Positions 1 through 5,712 of a DNA stretch of 7,251 nucleotides are shown here, in pieces (the stretch's first letter is position 1; each line of letters opens with the position of its first letter). The notes beneath the pieces are model-generated. The model saw nothing but the letters and a program-made list of their open reading frames with translations, ran no database searches and had not been told where the DNA came from. The stretch is from the NCBI GenBank assembly GCA_030618975.1, contig JAUXCH010000239.1, positions 1 through 7,251 on the forward strand, given 5' to 3'. The DNA comes from Planctomycetia bacterium. Its GTDB lineage: Bacteria > Planctomycetota > PLA2 > JAEUHO01. The position numbers and the translations under genes are program-made.

Positions 1-1
1 G

Positions 2-661
2 TACCTGTTCGCCTTCCTCGCGTGCGGCCTGGCGGCCGTGCTGCTGTTCCAGGTGCTCGCGCCGGGGTCGACGCCGCCGCTGGTCGGCGCGTCCGGGGCG
101 ATCTTCGGCGTGGAGGGCTTCTACTGGCTCGCGTTTCCGAAGAACCGCGTACGCGTGGTGGTCTGGATCCTGATCATCTGGTGGACGTGGATCCCGTCGC
201 GCATCTTCCTGGGCTTCTACTTCGTCCTCAATCTCTTCTACATGCTCTCCGCGAAGGGTGAGGCGCTGGGAGGCGGCGTGGCGTACGCCGCGCACGTCGG
301 CGGCTTCGTCTTCGGTCTTGCGCTGGCCTTCGTGCTCCGGGCCACGCGACCCCGCACGGAGGCCGTCACGCCGCGCGGCGGCCCGGACGGGGCCGGCGAG
401 GCGGCCGAGCTGCTGCGCCAGGCGGGCACCGCGCTGGCGCACGGACACTACGAGACGGCGGATCGGCTGCTCGGCCGCGTCGTGAACGACCACGTGTTCG
501 AGCCGCAGGCGCCCGAGAGTGCGCTCCAGCTGGGCCTGCTCCGGTCGCACGTGCTCGGTCGCCCCGAGGCGGCGCGTCAGGCCCTCACCTTCGCCGCACG
601 CATGCACCCGGACCGCGAGCGGCGGGCGCTCGCCGCCGCGGAGCTGCGTCGGCTGCTGTAG
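2..661 (+). CDS. Rhomboid-family intramembrane serine protease with helical C-terminal tail (5' end missing)
   Basis: Rhomboids cleave transmembrane segments of substrate proteins inside the membrane using a Ser/His dyad. The reading frame is open from the left edge of the window, so the N-terminus and the first membrane helices are missing; 219 residues are present. The catalytic serine lies in GASGAIFG (Ser at nt 92-94, visible residue 31). The catalytic histidine lies in AHVGGFVFG (nt 293-295, visible residue 98), within a final membrane helix rich in glycine. Between them are two hydrophobic segments separated by a Trp/Pro-rich stretch, as is usual in this family. After about residue 117 the protein becomes soluble and charged, with paired alanine/leucine-rich helices resembling TPR repeats (about residues 133-219). 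That tail is unusual for the minimal rhomboid fold and may bind a partner. The gene converges on the aminotransferase, with 13 bp between the stop codons. The family call is firm; the substrate is unknown. Confidence 0.9.
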   Translation, partial: YLFAFLACGLAAVLLFQVLAPGSTPPLVGASGAIFGVEGFYWLAFPKNRVRVVVWILIIWWTWIPSRIFLGFYFVLNLFYMLSAKGEALGGGVAYAAHVGGFVFGLALAFVLRATRPRTEAVTPRGGPDGAGEAAELLRQAGTALAHGHYETADRLLGRVVNDHVFEPQAPESALQLGLLRSHVLGRPEAARQALTFAARMHPDRERRALAAAELRRLL

Positions 662-678
662 CCCGGGGGCCGGGCTAC
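658..678. terminator. Palindrome containing both stop codons of two convergent genes
   Basis: A perfect 9-bp inverted repeat (GTAGCCCGG / CCGGGCTAC) with a 3-nt GGG loop fills the gap between the rhomboid and aminotransferase genes. The TAG stop of the rhomboid gene (659-661) is paired with the TAG stop of the minus-strand gene (675-677). A hairpin can form in both transcripts, so a shared bidirectional terminator is likely. No U-tract follows on either side, so it is not a textbook intrinsic terminator. Confidence 0.55.
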
Positions 679-1886
679 CCTTCGAGGGATCGGAGGAACT
701 CGGCGACGCGACCGACGCCGGCGCGGATGTCGTCTTCGGAGCAGGCGTACGAGAAGCGGATGGCGTACGGAGCCTCGAACACGTTGCCGGGCACGACGGC
801 CGCGCGGGCGTGCCCGATGATCAGCTCCGCCAGCGAGCTCACGTCTTCGACGGGCTGGCCCTCGAAGCGCCGGCCCAGGAAGGCCGAGACGTCGGGGAGC
901 ATGTAGAACGCCCCGTCGGGCAGCGGGCAGGACAGGCCGTCGATCTTCGCGAGCTCGTCGTACATGACCTGGCGGCGCAGGATGAAGGCGGCCTGCATCC
1001 GACGGAGATCGTCGGTGGGGCCGGTCAGGGCCGCGAGCGCGGCCCGCTGGCAGATCTCGGGCGTGCCGCTCGAGGCGTGGCTCTGAAGACGCGCCATCCG
1101 GACGATGAGCTCCTTCGGACCGCCGCCGTAGCCGATCCGCCACCCGGTCATGGCGTACGCCTTCGAGACCCCGTTCACGAGGAGCGTGAGGTCGGCGGCT
1201 TCGGGAGCCGCCGCCGCGAACGACGTGAACGTCGCCGGTGCGTAGACCATGTGCTCGTAGATCTCGTCGCTGATGACGACGAGGTCGTGCTCGACCGCGA
1301 TGCGGCCGATGGCGGCCTGCACGTCGTCGGGCTGCACGGCGCCCGTCGGGTTGCCGGGCGAGTTGAGGATGATCGCGCGGGACCGCGGCGTGACGGCGGC
1401 GCGGACCTTCTCGGGGTCGATCACGTAGCCGTCGGCCGGACCCGTGTCGACGTAGACGGTGCGGCCTCCGACCGCGTGGACCATCTGCGGGTACGACAGC
1501 CAGGCCGGCGTCGGCACGAGGACCTCGTCGCCCTCCCGCAGGAGGGCCTGCAGCGCCTGGAACAGCACGCCTTTCGCGCCGGCGCAGATCAGGGTGCGGT
1601 CCGGCGTGATCCCCTCGAGCCCGTTGGCGCGGAACTTCTCGGCGACGGCCTCCCTGAGCGGTGGGATGCCCGCGGCGGGCGCGTACTTCGTCCGGCCGTC
1701 CCGGATGGCCTGGAGCCCGGCCTCCTTCACGTGGTCGGGCGTGTCGAAGTCGGGCTCGCCGGCGGCGAAGGGCGCGACGTCGATGCCCTCGGCCTTCATC
1801 TTCTTCGCGCGGGCGGTGATGGCGAGGGTCTGGGATTCGGGGAGGGACCCCGCGTACTGCGAGAACGGGAGCGTGGGGGACATCAT
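675..1886 (-). CDS. Class I/II PLP-dependent aminotransferase, aspartate/prephenate aminotransferase type
   Basis: This cytosolic enzyme of 403 residues, a normal length for the family, moves an amino group between an amino acid (probably aspartate or glutamate) and a 2-oxo acid using PLP. Visible motifs are AGEPDFDTP near residues 42-50, KYAPAAGIPPLREAV at 67-81, a cofactor-phosphate loop around AGAKGVLF at 102-109, NSPGNPTG at 175-182, SDEIYEHMVY at 206-215, and the PLP lysine K242 in VSKAYAMTGWRIGY. R377 in AIRFSYACSEDDI is the expected substrate-carboxylate arginine. The AxxG and GxKxxLF patterns fit the I-beta subgroup, which includes aspartate/prephenate aminotransferases, but specificity cannot be read from sequence alone. 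The open frame extends upstream to 2507. The ATG at 1884-1886 is chosen because family homology begins just after it and the upstream part overlaps the divergent gene. No Shine-Dalgarno precedes it. Confidence 0.93.
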   Translation of the reverse strand: MMSPTLPFSQYAGSLPESQTLAITARAKKMKAEGIDVAPFAAGEPDFDTPDHVKEAGLQAIRDGRTKYAPAAGIPPLREAVAEKFRANGLEGITPDRTLICAGAKGVLFQALQALLREGDEVLVPTPAWLSYPQMVHAVGGRTVYVDTGPADGYVIDPEKVRAAVTPRSRAIILNSPGNPTGAVQPDDVQAAIGRIAVEHDLVVISDEIYEHMVYAPATFTSFAAAAPEAADLTLLVNGVSKAYAMTGWRIGYGGGPKELIVRMARLQSHASSGTPEICQRAALAALTGPTDDLRRMQAAFILRRQVMYDELAKIDGLSCPLPDGAFYMLPDVSAFLGRRFEGQPVEDVSSLAELIIGHARAAVVPGNVFEAPYAIRFSYACSEDDIRAGVGRVAEFLRSLEG

Positions 1887-2018
1887 GGGGGGCAGGCTAA
1901 CAGGTCCGCTCCCGGGACGCCAAGCGCCGTCGCCGCCGTCCAAGGGGGGCGCCCCGAGCCCCTTCGGGGCCGGTCTGCCGCTACCCTCGGGGTGTCCGAT
2001 CCGCGCCCGGGAGCCATC
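1887..2018. promoter_or_regulatory. Divergent intergenic region with GC palindromes and a possible promoter
   Basis: This 132 bp region separates the minus-strand aminotransferase from the plus-strand membrane protein and should hold promoters for both. Visible elements are the palindrome GGGGCGCCCC (1946-1955), a short hairpin GCCCC-TTC-GGGGC (1958-1970), and a TACCCT hexamer at 1982-1987 preceded by CCGC that could be a -10 element for the plus-strand gene. No convincing -35 is placed in front of it. On the minus strand, TTGGCG and TTAGCC stand 17 bp apart just before the aminotransferase ATG. That would give an almost leaderless transcript. All promoter calls here are weak. Confidence 0.35.
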
Positions 2019-4112
2019 GTGAGCAAACGTCTGCGTCGCATCCTGCTCCGGATCCTGATCCCCCTCGTGGTGCTGGTCGGGATCCTGCTGGCCGCCTTCA
2101 CCTGGTTCGCGTTCTGGCCGCTCGAGGGAGACGTCGAGGAAATGGCGTCGCTGGTTCCGGCCGACGTCGACTTCGTCTACCGGACGTCGTGGCTCGGCCT
2201 GAAGGACACCGGGTGGCTGCAGGAGAACCTCGAGAGGCACCCGATCGTCCCGCAGATCGGCGAGGCGCTGCGCCAGCTCGAGGGGGGGCTGCTCGAGTTG
2301 GAGGCGATCGAGGACCAGATCAACGCGCAGATTCCGCTGGGCGTCACCACCTTCTCGGTCGAGAAGGATCTCGCCGGCAGCGAGGTGATCGCGGCCGGCC
2401 GCTTCTGCGAGGGTTCGGGGCCGGAGCGCGGCGAGCCCAAGTGGCGGGAGATCCTCCTCCTGACCCGCATCACCTGGAAGCCGAAGTTCGTCTCCGCGCT
2501 CAAGCACGAGTTCGTACGGAGCCGGGTCGGTCCCGAAGTCACGATCACGGACGAAGGGGAGGGCATCTTCAAGATCGTGCTACGGGGCGTCCGCCCGACC
2601 TCCCTGGCCGAGCGGTCGATCTGCGGGCCCGGCATCGTCATGCCGCCGCAGAACGTCTGGTTCCTGACGCGGGTGAAGGACGTGCTGGCCATCAGCAACG
2701 CGCAGGCCCTGCTCCGCGAGGTCGGGTACCTGGGCGCGGGATCCGAGTCGTCGCACAGCTACGCGGACCGGCCCTGGGTGACGCTCGACGCCCCGCCCGG
2801 ATCGATCGCCGCCTCGCTCGACCTGCATCCGCTCCGCAGTTACCTGATGAAGGCGTTGGACCTGGCCGGGCCGCCCTACACGGTGCTGAGGCGATACCTC
2901 ACGATTCCGGCGCTGGACCGCATGAACGGCCGCCTCGCGCTGCCGAGCCACGACATGGTGGACGTGCAGGGGGAGATCCGCTACCAGGCCAGCCTCCTCC
3001 ACCCGGACGTGCGAGACGTCTACTCGCTCCGGCCGGAGCCGCTGGGGTCGGCGGTCGCGAACCTCGTTCCCGCAGAGGACACGTTCGGCGCGTTCCTGCT
3101 CCGCACGCCACCTCTCCATCTGATCGAGACGATCTACTGGGAGATCCTGGACGACGCCGACCGCACGCTCTGGAAAGACAATCTGGAGCGCACCCGCCGC
3201 CAGGGGGGCATCCACTACGAGGACATCCACGAGTTCTTCGCCGAGTTCGCCGCGAAGCTCGGCGACACCTCCGGCATCGCCGTCGCGCGTCTGAGCGACC
3301 TGTACGACTCGATGGAGTTTCCCGGGTTCCAGGATCGCAGCCCCAAGGACCACCCGGCTGCCAACTGGCCCGCCTTCGCCCTGATGGTGCGGTTGCGGCA
3401 GGGCGTGCGTCCCGAGGAGCTCGACGCGTACCTCGCGGAGCGCATCCCGGTGCTCGGCGGAGAGCCGAAGGTCGAGAAGAAGACCTACCGCGGCCTCACC
3501 TACCGGCGGATCCGCCTCGAGGCCCAGAGCGTGGACTACGCGACGGTCGAGCCCGCGTACATCCTCGCGCAGGACCACTTCATCTTCGCGAGCAACGAGA
3601 CGTACTTCCTCAAGATCCTCGACACGATGGTGGCGCCCCAGGACCACAAGCCGCTGTCCGCGGATCCCACCTTCCGCGAGACGATGAGCCGACTGGACGA
3701 GGAGTCGCACCTCACGCTCTTCCTCGACCTCGAGAAGCTCTTCCGGGTGCCCCCCACGTCGGGGCCCGGCGTCCAGCCCCGCGGATACCTCTGGGATCGC
3801 CGGAGCATCTGGCTCTGGGCGGAACGTGCACCGCACATCGAAGGCCCGCGCTACGAGAAGAAGCTGCTCGCCGAGTACACCAAGGAACACGGCCGGCCCG
3901 CCGACGCCGCGGCCCGGGCGCAGATCCAGGAGCAGATGAACCGCCACTTGGATGCCTGGGAGGGTCGCCACCAGGAGTTCTTCGAGGAGTACCGCCTGGA
4001 GCTCGAGTCGCTCGCCCGGCTCCGCGCGTTCGGTCTCGACATCCGGGCCGAGCCACCCCGCCTGTACGTGAAAGCCGCCCTCCTGCTCCAGCCCGAGCCC
4101 GAGCAGGAATAG
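2019..4112 (+). CDS. Membrane-anchored protein of unknown function with two-fold internal repeat
   Basis: I do not recognise a characterised family; the pattern is loosely like DUF3352-type proteins. The product is 697 residues long. A basic start (SKRLRRILLR) and one hydrophobic helix at about residues 12-33 predict an N-terminal anchor with the large remainder outside the cytoplasm. Two halves of about 300 residues share landmarks in the same order. The first is LVPADVDFVYRT (near 45-56) against LVPAEDTFGAFLLRT (near 349-363). The second is a hydrophobic strand ending in SN, from D221 to N227 and from D519 to N526. The third is SLDLHPLRSYL (D268) against FLDLEKLFRV (D570). The last 80 residues are charged and helical and end in an acidic tail. 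The GTG at 2019 is chosen because GGGAG (2009-2013) sits 5 nt upstream and the anchor begins there; the frame is open further upstream only as antisense to the aminotransferase. A hairpin and a tRNA follow. No catalytic motif was seen. Confidence 0.82.
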   Translation: MSKRLRRILLRILIPLVVLVGILLAAFTWFAFWPLEGDVEEMASLVPADVDFVYRTSWLGLKDTGWLQENLERHPIVPQIGEALRQLEGGLLELEAIEDQINAQIPLGVTTFSVEKDLAGSEVIAAGRFCEGSGPERGEPKWREILLLTRITWKPKFVSALKHEFVRSRVGPEVTITDEGEGIFKIVLRGVRPTSLAERSICGPGIVMPPQNVWFLTRVKDVLAISNAQALLREVGYLGAGSESSHSYADRPWVTLDAPPGSIAASLDLHPLRSYLMKALDLAGPPYTVLRRYLTIPALDRMNGRLALPSHDMVDVQGEIRYQASLLHPDVRDVYSLRPEPLGSAVANLVPAEDTFGAFLLRTPPLHLIETIYWEILDDADRTLWKDNLERTRRQGGIHYEDIHEFFAEFAAKLGDTSGIAVARLSDLYDSMEFPGFQDRSPKDHPAANWPAFALMVRLRQGVRPEELDAYLAERIPVLGGEPKVEKKTYRGLTYRRIRLEAQSVDYATVEPAYILAQDHFIFASNETYFLKILDTMVAPQDHKPLSADPTFRETMSRLDEESHLTLFLDLEKLFRVPPTSGPGVQPRGYLWDRRSIWLWAERAPHIEGPRYEKKLLAEYTKEHGRPADAAARAQIQEQMNRHLDAWEGRHQEFFEEYRLELESLARLRAFGLDIRAEPPRLYVKAALLLQPEPEQE

Positions 4113-4125
4113 GGCGAAAGTCCTT

Positions 4126-4159
4126 CCCGGGGGGGCCGTCCCATGCCGCAACCCCCGGG
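4126..4159 (+). terminator. GC-rich hairpin after the membrane protein gene
   Basis: CCCGGGGG (4126-4133) and CCCCCGGG (4152-4159) can form an 8-bp stem with an 18-nt loop, starting 13 nt after the stop of the upstream gene. The 3' arm ends exactly where the -35 box of the tRNA promoter starts. No T-run follows, so termination is inferred from position and stem strength. Confidence 0.45.
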
Positions 4160-4187
4160 TTGACAGCCCGAGGCCGGGGGCTACCGT
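4160..4187 (+). promoter_or_regulatory. Sigma-70-type promoter for tRNA-Leu
   Basis: A consensus -35 box TTGACA (4160-4165) is separated by 16 bp from TACCGT (4182-4187), a plausible -10 box in GC-rich DNA. The expected start point is about 4194, leaving a leader of roughly 14 nt before the mature tRNA at 4208. This is the best promoter in the window, as expected for a stable RNA gene. Confidence 0.65.
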
Positions 4188-4207
4188 TGCCCCTCCACCC
4201 CACCCAG

Positions 4208-4296
<89 letters not shown>

Positions 4297-4416
4297 TTCT
4301 TTTCGATGCCCGGCTCTCACCTGGGTATCGTGGCGACGTATAGCGGTGGCACCAATCCATCTGGAGGGAAGCCAGGCCCGACCCGTATCCCCCCCACGGC
4401 GCTCCCCACGGTGTCC

Positions 4417-4461
4417 GTCATCCGGATGTTCATCATCCGTGTGTTCGTCACCCGGAAGCGG
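4417..4461. repeat. Degenerate 15-bp tandem triplet
   Basis: Three adjacent 15-bp units follow the pattern (G/A)TCAyCCGgatGTTC: 4417-4431, 4432-4446 and 4447-4461. The first two differ at a few positions and the third keeps GTCA-CCGGA at its start. They lie in non-coding DNA upstream of the lipoprotein gene. They could be protein-binding repeats or a small expansion; nothing else identifies them. Confidence 0.45.
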
Positions 4462-4569
4462 GGAATGCTGTGCAGGGGCGTCCGAAACGGGCCGATCCCC
4501 AACAGTTGAGCACTTCTTGCATCCCGGCGGCGTGCGCTCGGGGCCCCTCCGAGGCCCGCGCGGCGGGAC

Positions 4570-4595
4570 ATTCTGGTTGACGATTCTGGTTGAAG
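4570..4595. repeat. 13-bp direct repeat just upstream of lipoprotein RBS
   Basis: ATTCTGGTTGA occurs at 4570-4580 and again at 4583-4593, an exact 11-bp match in two adjacent 13-bp units. The second copy ends about 10 nt before the ribosome binding site GAGGAGG (4604-4610). The position suits an operator or a translational control site, but a chance duplication is not excluded. Confidence 0.5.
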
Positions 4596-4603
4596 AAACG
4601 ACC

Positions 4604-4610
4604 GAGGAGG
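4604..4610 (+). promoter_or_regulatory. Strong Shine-Dalgarno of the Cys-rich lipoprotein gene
   Basis: GAGGAGG lies 4 nt upstream of the ATG at 4615. It is the only strong ribosome binding site of this kind in the window. It fixes the start of the lipoprotein and suggests high translation. Confidence 0.8.
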
Positions 4611-4614
4611 ATTC

Positions 4615-5523
4615 ATGAATCTGGCGAAAGTGGCCCTGAGCCTGGTCGCCCTGCTGGTCCTGGCGGGCTGCTCGAGCTCCCCCGGACCGGCACCCTATGG
4701 GTCGGCGTGCGCGCCCCCGCCCTGCGACCCCTGTGCTCCCGTGTGCGCCCCCGTATGCGCCCCCGTGTGCGATCCCTGCGCGCCCGTGGCGCAGGCTCCC
4801 TGCGACCCGTGCGGGCAGCGACCCCCGTCCGCCAACCCCGGCGAGGTGTGGTGCTACATCCGCATCCCCGCCGTCACCAAGACCGTCTCCGAGCAGATCT
4901 GCTGCCAGCCGGCCTCCTGCCGGCAGGAGTGGGTCCCCCCGGTGACCAAGGACGTCTGCGAGCAGGTCATGGTCTGCCCCGAGTCCTGCCGGCAGATCCC
5001 GATCCCCGCGCAGTACGAGACCGTGTGCGAGCAGGTCATGAAGTGTCCCGGCAGGACCGAGTGGCGGAAGGTCGCCTGCGAGCCCCACAGCCTGTCCGAG
5101 GGCGAACAGCTGGGTGAGTGCTGGACCCTGGCGGAGATCCCGCCGGTCTACGAGTCGTGCTCCCGCCAGGTGTGCACCGTGCCCGAGTCGTGCCGCCAGG
5201 AGATCATCCCGGCGAAGTACGAGTCCCGGACGAAGACCATCACCGTCCAGGAGGGCTACTACAAGAGCCACGAGATCCCCGCGGTCTACGAGACCCGGTG
5301 TCGCGAAGAGCTCGTATGTCCCTCCCGCTGGGAGTGGCGCCGCACGACCGAGTGCGAGGTTCCCTGCGGGGACCTCCCGCCGGCCGCCGCCGGCTTCGCG
5401 CCCTCCATCCCGCCGGCCGACCTCGGTGCCGTGCCGCTGCCCGACGACGGTGCGATGCCGCTGCCCCCGGTCGACATGCCGCCCGCGGGTGAGCTGCCGC
5501 CGGCCGACCCGTTTGCCCGTTAG
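4615..5523 (+). CDS. Cysteine- and proline-rich lipoprotein with six IPAxYxT-type repeats
   Basis: A 302-residue exported lipoprotein. Residues 1-18 are a signal peptide ending in the lipobox LAGC, with C19 as the lipidated cysteine. Residues 30-70 form a Pro/Cys linker with PVCA microrepeats. Residues about 82-251 hold six units of 22-45 residues that begin [IV]P[AP]xYxT and continue xxQVxxxPxSCRQ. They start near I84, V107, I130, I175, I198 and I221. The fifth unit lacks cysteine, and the third carries an insertion with GECW. The protein has 28 cysteines in all. Residues 252-302 are a Pro/Asp/Ala-rich tail. From memory, similar 'PAxYKTVTxxVLVxP' repeats occur in OmpA-like envelope proteins, usually without so many cysteines. 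This suggests a structural, perhaps disulfide-cross-linked, envelope role, which is an inference. The GAGGAGG upstream supports the start. Hairpins follow the gene. Confidence 0.9.
   Translation: MNLAKVALSLVALLVLAGCSSSPGPAPYGSACAPPPCDPCAPVCAPVCAPVCDPCAPVAQAPCDPCGQRPPSANPGEVWCYIRIPAVTKTVSEQICCQPASCRQEWVPPVTKDVCEQVMVCPESCRQIPIPAQYETVCEQVMKCPGRTEWRKVACEPHSLSEGEQLGECWTLAEIPPVYESCSRQVCTVPESCRQEIIPAKYESRTKTITVQEGYYKSHEIPAVYETRCREELVCPSRWEWRRTTECEVPCGDLPPAAAGFAPSIPPADLGAVPLPDDGAMPLPPVDMPPAGELPPADPFAR
4738..4773 (+). repeat. 12-bp in-frame microrepeat encoding Pro-Val-Cys
   Basis: Three adjacent copies of CCCGTGTGCGCC, with one or two mismatches, encode PVCA, PVCA and PVCD (residues 42-53 of the lipoprotein). 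CDPC and CAPV motifs flank them. The unit length keeps the frame, so copy-number change would lengthen or shorten the cysteine linker without breaking the gene. Confidence 0.75.
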
Positions 5524-5559
5524 GCATTCGCCGGGCGCCCGTTAGACATTCGCCGGGCG
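5516..5559. repeat. 22-bp tandem duplication across the lipoprotein stop codon
   Basis: Two adjacent 22-bp units, 5516-5537 and 5538-5559, differ at one base (G5524 versus A5546). The first unit includes the TAG stop (5521-5523) of the lipoprotein gene. Each unit, read into the following CCCG, creates the palindrome CGGGCGCCCG (5532-5541 and 5554-5563). The sharp similarity suggests a recent duplication. Confidence 0.8.
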
Positions 5560-5570
5560 CCCGCTACCAG

Positions 5571-5589
5571 GGGGGCGCACCACGCCCCC
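5571..5589. terminator. Hairpin 1 of the post-lipoprotein cluster
   Basis: GGGGGCG (5571-5577) and CGCCCCC (5583-5589) form a perfect 7-bp stem with a 5-nt loop. It is the first of three consecutive stems after the lipoprotein gene and before the DUF255 gene. A role in termination or mRNA end protection is inferred from position. Confidence 0.45.
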
Positions 5590-5591
5590 GC

Positions 5592-5618
5592 GCGCCTCTC
5601 CCGTCGAGGGGGAGGCGC
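5592..5618. terminator. Hairpin 2 of the post-lipoprotein cluster
   Basis: GCGCCTCTCCC (5592-5602) pairs with GGGGGAGGCGC (5608-5618) in an 11-bp stem containing one G-T pair and a 5-nt loop. It is separated from the neighbouring stems by only 2 nt on each side. Confidence 0.5.
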
Positions 5619-5620
5619 CC

Positions 5621-5662
5621 TGAACGCAGGCCGCACGCCACGGGGCGTGCGGCCTGCGTTCA
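5621..5662. terminator. Hairpin 3: perfect 19-bp stem with 4-nt loop
   Basis: The arm TGAACGCAGGCCGCACGCC (5621-5639) is exactly inverted at 5644-5662, with ACGG as the loop. A perfect 19-bp palindrome is far beyond chance and is the strongest secondary structure in the window. No T-run follows on the plus strand, so it may be a factor-assisted terminator, an mRNA stabiliser or a REP-like repeat. It ends 50 nt before the DUF255 start codon. Confidence 0.7.
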
Positions 5663-5699
5663 ATTCCGACCCGTCCCGCCCTCGACCCCGGAGGGCCGC

Positions 5700-5705
5700 T
5701 ACGCT
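5700..5705 (+). promoter_or_regulatory. Possible -10 element, nearly leaderless start for the DUF255 gene
   Basis: TACGCT stands 7 bp before the ATG at 5713, inside CCGCTACGCT, which matches the CCGCTACCCT ahead of the 2019 gene. If it is the -10 box, transcription would begin at about the start codon, which would explain the lack of a usable Shine-Dalgarno. A GGAGGG (5690-5695) is 17 nt upstream of the ATG, too far for normal use. No good -35 was found. Confidence 0.3.
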
Positions 5706-5712
5706 CGCCGGG

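Larger units (their letters stand above)
4297..4614. other. 318 bp without a convincing gene; long leader of the lipoprotein gene
   Basis: The stretch is less GC-rich than its neighbours. It has open frames of up to 99 codons on either strand, but none has a Shine-Dalgarno, recognisable homology or a plausible composition. It holds a degenerate 15-bp triple repeat (4417-4461), a 13-bp duplicated motif (4570-4595), and GC-rich short palindromes around 4537-4553. No clear promoter for the downstream lipoprotein could be placed. A TATAGC at 4339-4344 has no matching -35. A small RNA or a regulated leader is possible but not supported by anything specific. Confidence 0.5.

Noticed and set aside
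519..2018. Long plus-strand open frame extending the 697-residue protein upstream by 500 codons
   Set aside because: It runs antisense through the well-supported aminotransferase. The GTG at 2019 has a Shine-Dalgarno and begins the membrane anchor. High GC leaves stop codons rare on the opposite strand.
2580..4151. 523-codon minus-strand open frame opposite the membrane protein gene
   Set aside because: It has no recognisable motif and a biased Arg/Glu/Leu/Val composition, and it mirrors a coherent plus-strand protein with a membrane anchor and internal repeat. It is treated as a shadow.
4417..4461. CRISPR array
   Set aside because: The three 15-bp units are adjacent with no spacers between them and are degenerate.
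4306..4509. 67-codon plus-strand frame after the tRNA
   Set aside because: No Shine-Dalgarno, no recognised domain, unremarkable composition; kept only as part of the gene-free stretch.
4504..4522. Sigma-54-like promoter (TTGAGC...TTGCA) before the lipoprotein
   Set aside because: The -12 part matches TTGCA, but the essential GG of the -24 element is absent.
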